Shown here piece by piece: positions 12,310-15,283 of a stretch of 15,283 bases of DNA. Origin of the DNA: GCA-002282575 sp964606405 (lineage in GTDB: Bacteria; Pseudomonadota; Gammaproteobacteria; Thiomicrospirales; Thiomicrospiraceae). Location: NCBI GenBank assembly GCA_964606405.1, contig CAZSGH010000057.1:1-15283 (forward strand). The letters are read 5' to 3'. The first letter of the stretch is position 1. Each line of letters starts with the position of its first letter. The position numbers were made by a program, and so were the translations under genes. The notes below the pieces were generated by a model, which saw only the letters and a program-made list of their open reading frames with translations, was not told where the DNA came from and did not search any database.

Positions 12310-12326
12310 AATTTAAACTAATTAAT

Positions 12327-12341
12327 CGGCGCTTAACGCCG
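12327..12341 (+). other. Short hairpin before leader L17
   Basis: CGGCG (12327-12331) pairs perfectly with CGCCG (12337-12341) around CTTAA. Same position relative to a membrane-peptide gene and a GGGGATAYT-class leader as the hairpins at 495 and 10450. No U-run. Confidence 0.5.
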
Positions 12342-12348
12342 TATCAAC

Positions 12349-12421
12349 TTAACCCATCGGGGATATTCTATCCCCAAGGGTTAGTCTATCTCTGGTGGTT
12401 TTTCTATTTAGGAGAATCATC
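12349..12421 (+). promoter_or_regulatory. Structured leader L17
   Basis: Outer stem AACCC (12351-12355)/GGGTT (12378-12382). Inner hairpin GGGGATA (12359-12365)/TATCCCC (12369-12375). C TATCTCT (12387-12393) pairs with A GGGGATA (two G-U), and CTA (12368-12370)/TAG (12382-12384) is possible beyond a small internal loop. TCTC can pair with GAGA of the Shine-Dalgarno GGAGA (12411-12415). Confidence 0.8.
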
Positions 12422-13048
12422 ATGAACAAGCAATACATAATCGTAACACTTAACCAAGGCGTTCACTATTGGATTTCTGGCACTGGCTGGACTGACGATT
12501 ATTCTTTGGCGACGCGGTATCCTGCACCTAATGTCGAATCTCGGCACGGTGGTGCTGTCATCGAAGACGTGGGTAATCCTTTGTCCGTGTTCAACGTCAT
12601 ATACTTTGAAATGCATACTAATCGCTTATTTGATTCCAGTATTTACGCTGGAAATGAGGAGCAAGCAAGACAGGTTGCTTTGCAGACAAGCGCATACAAA
12701 AAAGAAATCTACTCAGTTGTAAATTCTCCTATTTGTATTGTGCATGAAGATCGCACAAACATTAATTGGATTGTTCGGTTAGTTCAACCATGTGAGAAAT
12801 ATGGCAATTCAGTCATTAACGATTCTGATGAATCATTAGTTCTGTTCTATGATTCTCGCTTCATGCATTCGCCTTATGGTCAATTTGTTTCGAGCTATAC
12901 AGCGCAAACATTGATTAACATGCGCGTTTCTGATGGTTTGTGCTTGGACGGTGGTGAACCTAAATGGGTTTTGTCGCCTACAAGCATAATGCAAATTAAA
13001 AAGTGGCTTGAAGTCGAATTGACTTATATGGCCTTAACCTCTAACTAA
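12422..13048 (+). CDS. Unknown protein (208 aa)
   Basis: ATG 12422 follows AGGAG (12410-12414); the frame is open from 12395 inside the leader. The sequence begins MNKQYIIVTLNQGVHYWISG, continues with FNVIYFEMHTNRLFDSSIYAGN and INWIVRLVQPCEKYG, and ends with SDGLCLDGGEPKWVLSP then a helix MQIKKWLE. Soluble and beta-rich. The closing GLxLxGxxPxW arrangement looks like that of small plasmid proteins, but I cannot name a family. Single-gene unit between L17 and L18. Confidence 0.72.
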   Translation: MNKQYIIVTLNQGVHYWISGTGWTDDYSLATRYPAPNVESRHGGAVIEDVGNPLSVFNVIYFEMHTNRLFDSSIYAGNEEQARQVALQTSAYKKEIYSVVNSPICIVHEDRTNINWIVRLVQPCEKYGNSVINDSDESLVLFYDSRFMHSPYGQFVSSYTAQTLINMRVSDGLCLDGGEPKWVLSPTSIMQIKKWLEVELTYMALTSN

Positions 13049-13118
13049 AACCCCCTGGGGATGCTTCATCCCCTTCTAGGGTGGAGTGTCTCCTATATTT
13101 AATATACTGGAGATCATC
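13047..13118 (+). promoter_or_regulatory. Structured leader L18
   Basis: Outer stem CCCT (13053-13056)/AGGG (13078-13081). Inner hairpin GGGGATG (13057-13063)/CATCCCC (13067-13073). A GGGGATGCTTC (13057-13067) pairs with C GGAGTGTCTCC (13083-13093) over 11 positions, four of them G-U. C-D: TCTCC (13089-13093) pairs with GGAGA (13109-13113), extended by TATAT/ATATA (13094-13106), hiding the Shine-Dalgarno. Confidence 0.85.
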
Positions 13119-14195
13119 ATGATTAACACATTAAACAAAATATCGATTATTGAAGTCGGTACACATATTTACAGCAAACTATATGGCGGACGCCATGGTA
13201 TCGTCTGTGCAGTGCATGGAAAATCCGACCCAAATGGTGTTCGGCAACTTGTTGGCGGATTCATTTCTACTGGCGGTGGTGCAGAATACGATGTAGTATT
13301 CAAAAATGGGACCTTGACGCATAAAATCCCTGAGTGCATCATTCGTGGTGTGCAGTGGGTTATTTATGACGAAGACCCATTAGCGTCTCAAGAGCAAATC
13401 AATGCGGCATTAGCCAATTCTGAATTGGTTCAAGCTAAAGCTAAAGCTGACAAAGATGCCGCAGCCGCAGCGCTTAAAGCAAATACTGAAAAATTAAAAA
13501 CAGAAAATCCGTTAGGGTTGGATGTTGTTGACAAGCATGCAGGCGCAACAGCCGTTGCGAAGAACATTCGCAAAGTGCTAAAGCACTTCTGGCCTAAAGT
13601 TAAATTTAGCGTTAAAAAGTCATCTTATGATTGTATTAATGTTAGATGGACTGATGGACCAACTTCTTCAGAAGTTGATCAGGAAATTAAAGGCTTTAAG
13701 AGTGGTTACTATGATTCTATGCAAGACATGCATGAGTACGTGGATACACCATTCAACCTAGCTTTTGGTTCTGTTCAGTATTTATTCACTAATCGTGACA
13801 ACTCAGACGAATCTACCCAGCGTGCAATTGATGCGCTATGGGACACTATCCCTGAAAACTTAGAAGGCATTGAGAAACCAACGCCAGACAATTGTTTTAA
13901 GGAACTTGTTCGAGTTGAATCATTGGCGATGACACTTAGCGAAGCAATCCGTGATTTGGAGTTTTACTACTCACATACTTCAAACAAGTATGTAACGGAT
14001 AACGGATATGTTAGACCTGTCGTAAGTATGGTTATCAATCATATTTTGCGGCAAGAATTTATATCTTTGCCCATTGTTCAAAACCTTTCATTATCTGATG
14101 CAGAAATGCACCAGTTATTTTGGAAGGCTTCTGATTTGGTTAAATACCAAAGCATGACGATTGAGCAGGCTGCAATTCAATTAATTGCGGCATAA
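13119..14195 (+). CDS. Polyvalent-type protein with LPD29-like domain (358 aa)
   Basis: ATG 13119 follows GGAGA (13109-13113). Three parts are visible. Residues ~10-83 are a small beta domain (VGTHIYSKLYGGRHGIVCAV, then GGAEYDVVFKNGTLTHKIPE). Residues ~88-127 are an Ala/Lys-rich helix, probably a linker or coiled coil. Residues ~144-227 (AVAKNIRKVLKHFWPKVKFSV, then INVRWTDGPTSSEV and the YDSMQDMHEYVDTPF segment) match the pattern I know as LPD29, a domain of large polyvalent proteins in conjugative elements and phages. The rest is helical. Polyvalent proteins often enter the recipient with DNA and protect the incoming element; this smaller, free-standing version may act likewise, which is inference. 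Confidence 0.75.
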   Translation: MINTLNKISIIEVGTHIYSKLYGGRHGIVCAVHGKSDPNGVRQLVGGFISTGGGAEYDVVFKNGTLTHKIPECIIRGVQWVIYDEDPLASQEQINAALANSELVQAKAKADKDAAAAALKANTEKLKTENPLGLDVVDKHAGATAVAKNIRKVLKHFWPKVKFSVKKSSYDCINVRWTDGPTSSEVDQEIKGFKSGYYDSMQDMHEYVDTPFNLAFGSVQYLFTNRDNSDESTQRAIDALWDTIPENLEGIEKPTPDNCFKELVRVESLAMTLSEAIRDLEFYYSHTSNKYVTDNGYVRPVVSMVINHILRQEFISLPIVQNLSLSDAEMHQLFWKASDLVKYQSMTIEQAAIQLIAA

Positions 14196-14205
14196 AGTTC
14201 ATATT

Positions 14206-14216
14206 TTTAACCTTAA
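14206..14216 (+). other. Leader remnant (L19)
   Basis: ATTTTTAACCTT (14205-14216) matches the start of the other leaders (T-run, AACC) but the hairpin, strand C and ribosome site are missing. The sequence runs straight into the interior of a membrane-protein frame, which points to a deletion. Confidence 0.45.
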
Positions 14217-14369
14217 AAAGAAGAGTGGGCTGAGATATTTCACGATGGCGGCATCGCTTTAGTGACGGCTGGTATCGGCCTGATTATTAGCGGTGAAAAT
14301 AATTTTGAAGGTGCGGTAACTTGCATTGCGGCGTTTGTCGCATTGCGCGTAAGCTCACAACTTCGATAA
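14217..14369 (+). pseudogene. 5'-truncated membrane protein gene
   Basis: The frame is open from just after TAA 14214-14216 to TAA 14367-14369 and reads EEWAEIFHDGGIALVTAGIG, then LIISGENNFEGAVTCIAAFV and ALRVSSQLR: two hydrophobic segments and a short loop. There is no ATG and no ribosome site; the only GTG (in LVTAG) lies mid-protein without a Shine-Dalgarno. It sits after leader remnant L19 and before a tiny membrane-peptide gene, so it fits the partner position of the membrane module and has probably lost its leader and N-terminus in one deletion. Confidence 0.6.
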
Positions 14370-14383
14370 CAGGAGATTTGGAA

Positions 14384-14470
14384 ATGGCAACAGGAATCAT
14401 GGTAGTGTCGATATTTTTCGCGCTATCTAGTTTATACGTGTTGAACAACCAAAAACATCGCCACTCATAA
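14384..14470 (+). CDS. 28-residue membrane peptide, MATGIM family
   Basis: ATG 14384 has AGGAG (14371-14375) eight bases upstream. The peptide starts MATGIMVVSIFFALSSLYVL and ends in basic NNQKHRHS: a single hydrophobic segment with a cytoplasmic tail. Its first six residues equal those of the peptide at 14561, so the two are paralogues. It is followed by a strong terminator, suggesting it is still a defined transcript end. Confidence 0.55.
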   Translation: MATGIMVVSIFFALSSLYVLNNQKHRHS

Positions 14471-14476
14471 TGGCTG

Positions 14477-14516
14477 AAGTTGTCTTTAGTAGGAATACTA
14501 TTGACAACTTTTTTTC
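14477..14516 (+). terminator. Strong intrinsic terminator
   Basis: AAGTTGTC (14477-14484) pairs perfectly with GACAACTT (14503-14510); the loop carries an inner TAGTA (14487-14491)/TACTA (14496-14500) helix. The T-run starts inside the stem end and continues to 14515. It would end the transcript after the 28-residue peptide. Confidence 0.8.
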
Positions 14517-14529
14517 TTTTGTATAACCT
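14494..14529 (+). repeat. 36-bp direct repeat, copy 1 (with promoter-like hexamers)
   Basis: It matches 14761-14796 at 33 of 36 positions. It contains TTGACA (14501-14506) and TATAAC (14522-14527) with a 15-base spacer, a possible but short-spaced sigma-70 promoter that would serve the peptide gene at 14561. The first half is also the 3' arm of the terminator, so the -35 match may be incidental. Confidence 0.6.
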
Positions 14530-14560
14530 GAAAACATTAATTTATAGATTGGAGAATATC

Positions 14561-14644
14561 GTGGCAACTGGCATCATGTATGTAGCTATCGCATTCGCAG
14601 TGTTTTCATTGGTTATGCTAAAAAAGTTGAAGAACAATAACTAA
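14561..14644 (+). CDS. 27-residue membrane peptide, GTG start, MATGIM family
   Basis: GTG 14561 has GGAG (14551-14554) six bases upstream. It reads MATGIMYVAIAFAVFSLVML followed by KKLKNNN: one hydrophobic segment and a basic tail. MATGIM is shared with the peptide at 14384 and the hydrophobic segment is similar, so this is a duplicated gene. Its stop TAA shares its last A with the next ATG (TAATG), which couples the next frame. Confidence 0.55.
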   Translation: MATGIMYVAIAFAVFSLVMLKKLKNNN

Positions 14645-14760
14645 TGGAGTTGTTCGTTGTATTTGCAATAGAGCACGACAACTTTTCCATGGTTATGATA
14701 GTAGCGAACGCAATTACGCTCGTGGCTTGTTACGATTTATACCGTACTAAACAGAAATGA
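14644..14760 (+). CDS. 38-residue membrane peptide
   Basis: ATG 14644 overlaps the upstream stop. The frame reads MELFVVFAIEHDNFSMVMIV then ANAITLVACYDLYRTKQK, hydrophobic with a basic end. An internal ATG 14689 lacks a ribosome site. Part of the coding sequence also forms a terminator-like hairpin (14648-14684), so either the frame or the hairpin may be the selected feature. Confidence is moderate to low. Confidence 0.4.
   Translation: MELFVVFAIEHDNFSMVMIVANAITLVACYDLYRTKQK
14648..14688 (+). terminator. Possible terminator hairpin inside the 38-residue frame
   Basis: AGTTGT-t-CGT (14649-14658) pairs with ACGACAACT (about 14677-14685), followed by TTTTCC. It resembles the terminator at 14477 in sequence (AGTTGT...ACAACT), suggesting the region arose by duplication of a peptide gene plus its terminator. 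Confidence 0.4.
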
Positions 14761-14796
14761 AATACTATTGACAGCTTTTTTGTTTTTGTATAACCT
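14761..14796 (+). repeat. 36-bp direct repeat, copy 2 (with promoter-like hexamers)
   Basis: 33/36 identical to 14494-14529. It keeps TTGACA (14768-14773) and TATAAC (14789-14794) at the same 15-base spacing, but here no upstream arm completes the terminator. Conservation of both hexamers outside a hairpin makes a promoter reading somewhat more plausible. The next forward gene starts 360 bases downstream at 15159. Confidence 0.55.
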
Positions 14797-14892
14797 TCAA
14801 TCTAATATCCTAGCTGGGGAATGCAAACAAACAGCACATAAATCAAGGATTATTCCTTCTGTATCGCACCTAGTGCCCACCAATCTTCAATG

Positions 14893-15062
14893 CTAATTGC
14901 GTTCTTCAAGCCTCTTTACGCCTAAAATAAACCCATTCGCACGACCGCGTGTCAATGGCTTTGTCTTTCCATCTGTCCCTTTCTTTTAGCTTCGTCTAAT
15001 CGTTCTGGGCAGGTCTTAAAGATAGCTGGTCTTTCAAAATACTCAGCAACAACCCTCATCAT
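14893..15062 (-). pseudogene. Frameshifted small gene on the minus strand (about 56 codons)
   Basis: The only minus-strand gene I can support. From ATG (15062) it reads MMRVVAEYFERPAIFKTCPE then RLDEAKRKG and continues out of frame to an early stop at 14952-14954. Adding one base in the G run there restores TDGKTKPLTRGRANGFILGV then KRLEERN, ending at TAG 14893-14895. The joined 56-residue product is basic, soluble and protein-like, so a one-base deletion (or sequencing error) is likely. There is no strong ribosome site. Family unknown. The rest of 14797-15080 shows only a short AAGGA/TCCTT hairpin at 14845-14858. Confidence 0.5.
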
Positions 15063-15078
15063 TCATTTGATGATTTTA

Positions 15079-15158
15079 CTTCCCACGAGGATTTCATTCC
15101 CTCGCTGGGAATGTTTTATCTTCGTGGTTAATCCATTCCATTCAAGGAGTAGTTAATC
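15079..15158 (+). promoter_or_regulatory. Structured leader L20
   Basis: Outer stem TCCCA (15081-15085)/TGGGA (15106-15110). Inner hairpin CGAGG (15086-15090)/CCTCG (15100-15104). A CCACGAGGAT (15083-15092) pairs with C ATCTTCGTGG (15118-15127) over ten positions (one G-U). Shine-Dalgarno AAGGAG at 15144-15149. The AACCC start is not conserved, but the three-strand plan is. Confidence 0.75.
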
Positions 15159-15283
15159 ATGGATATCTTCAAGGTAATTTTAGCGGCATCTATCGCTGGT
15201 TCTTATGTCTATTTTATGTTCTTTTACTGGGTATCCGAAATATTCGGTTGTTGGCCTAAAATAACACAAGCCAAAACATCGTT
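15159..15283 (+). CDS. Membrane protein, N-terminal part only (runs off the window)
   Basis: ATG 15159 follows AAGGAG (15144-15149) by nine bases. The 41 visible residues start MDIFKVILAASIAGSYVYFM, continue hydrophobic (FFYWVSEIFG) and become more polar (CWPKITQAKTS). At least one membrane segment. It is likely the next membrane module, introduced by leader L20. No family recognised; the 3' end is outside the window. Confidence 0.6.
   Translation, partial: MDIFKVILAASIAGSYVYFMFFYWVSEIFGCWPKITQAKTS

Noticed and set aside
12395..12421. N-terminal extension of the 208-residue protein
   Set aside because: The extension is leader sequence; ATG 12422 follows AGGAG.
14501..14527. Confident sigma-70 promoter call at TTGACA/TATAAC
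   Set aside because: Spacer is only 15 bases and the -35 is part of a terminator arm, so it is listed only as promoter-like within a repeat.
1..15158. Repeated palindromic elements as integron attC sites of a gene-cassette array
   Set aside because: The elements lie directly upstream of ribosome sites, pair with them and lack clear GTTRRRY/RYYYAAC cores; no integrase is present. An RNA role explains more.
1..15158. CRISPR array or REP-type repeats
   Set aside because: Copies differ in sequence, are spaced by genes of different length and show pairing conservation, not sequence conservation.
1..15283. tRNA or rRNA genes
   Set aside because: No cloverleaf or rRNA-like stretch was recognised on either strand by eye.

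Overview
The window looks like an early/maintenance region of a mobile element (plasmid, integrative conjugative element or large phage) of a low-GC gammaproteobacterium. Nearly every gene lies on the + strand, most are small and have no clear relatives I can name, and the recognisable ones are DNA-recombination or replication functions. I see no structural phage genes, conjugation genes, tRNA, rRNA, CRISPR array or complete insertion sequence. The host genus is not determinable from what I see.

Layout. 1-490: a small membrane protein plus a 38-residue membrane peptide. 583-3586: RecE-like exonuclease, RecT annealase and SSB, a full single-strand-annealing recombination set. 3735-5132: zinc-ribbon/Toprim primase-like protein and a small partner. 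5133-5350: a non-coding stretch with hairpins and terminators. 5351-9986: many small unknown proteins, a 318-residue coiled-coil protein of the kind found beside phage recombinases, and two larger unknowns. 10061-12309: two more 'membrane protein + tiny membrane peptide' modules around soluble unknowns. 12422-14195: an unknown protein and a polyvalent-type protein with an LPD29-like domain. 14200-15283: a decayed tail with a decapitated membrane gene, three very short membrane peptides, a 33/36 direct repeat, a frameshifted minus-strand gene and the start of another membrane protein.

The outstanding feature is a structured leader that recurs 20 times (plus one remnant), directly upstream of almost every first gene of each small operon. 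Each copy has an outer stem (typically AACCC...GGGTT), an inner hairpin (strands A and B), and a downstream strand C that is complementary to A. In several copies C is also complementary to the Shine-Dalgarno region (D). The primary sequence differs among copies while A-B, A-C and C-D pairing is kept, so the pairing is supported by covariation readable by eye. The logic is that of an RNA switch: if A holds C, the ribosome site is free; if B holds A, C can cover the ribosome site. In some copies the A-C helix is followed by a U-run, so it could act on transcription instead. Gaps between genes are only about 70-90 bases and show no convincing promoters, so these leaders probably sit between cistrons of long transcripts and set the expression of each unit, possibly in response to one common signal. 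I cannot say whether this is an already named RNA family; the radC RNA motif, described upstream of DNA-interacting genes on mobile elements, is the first candidate to compare.
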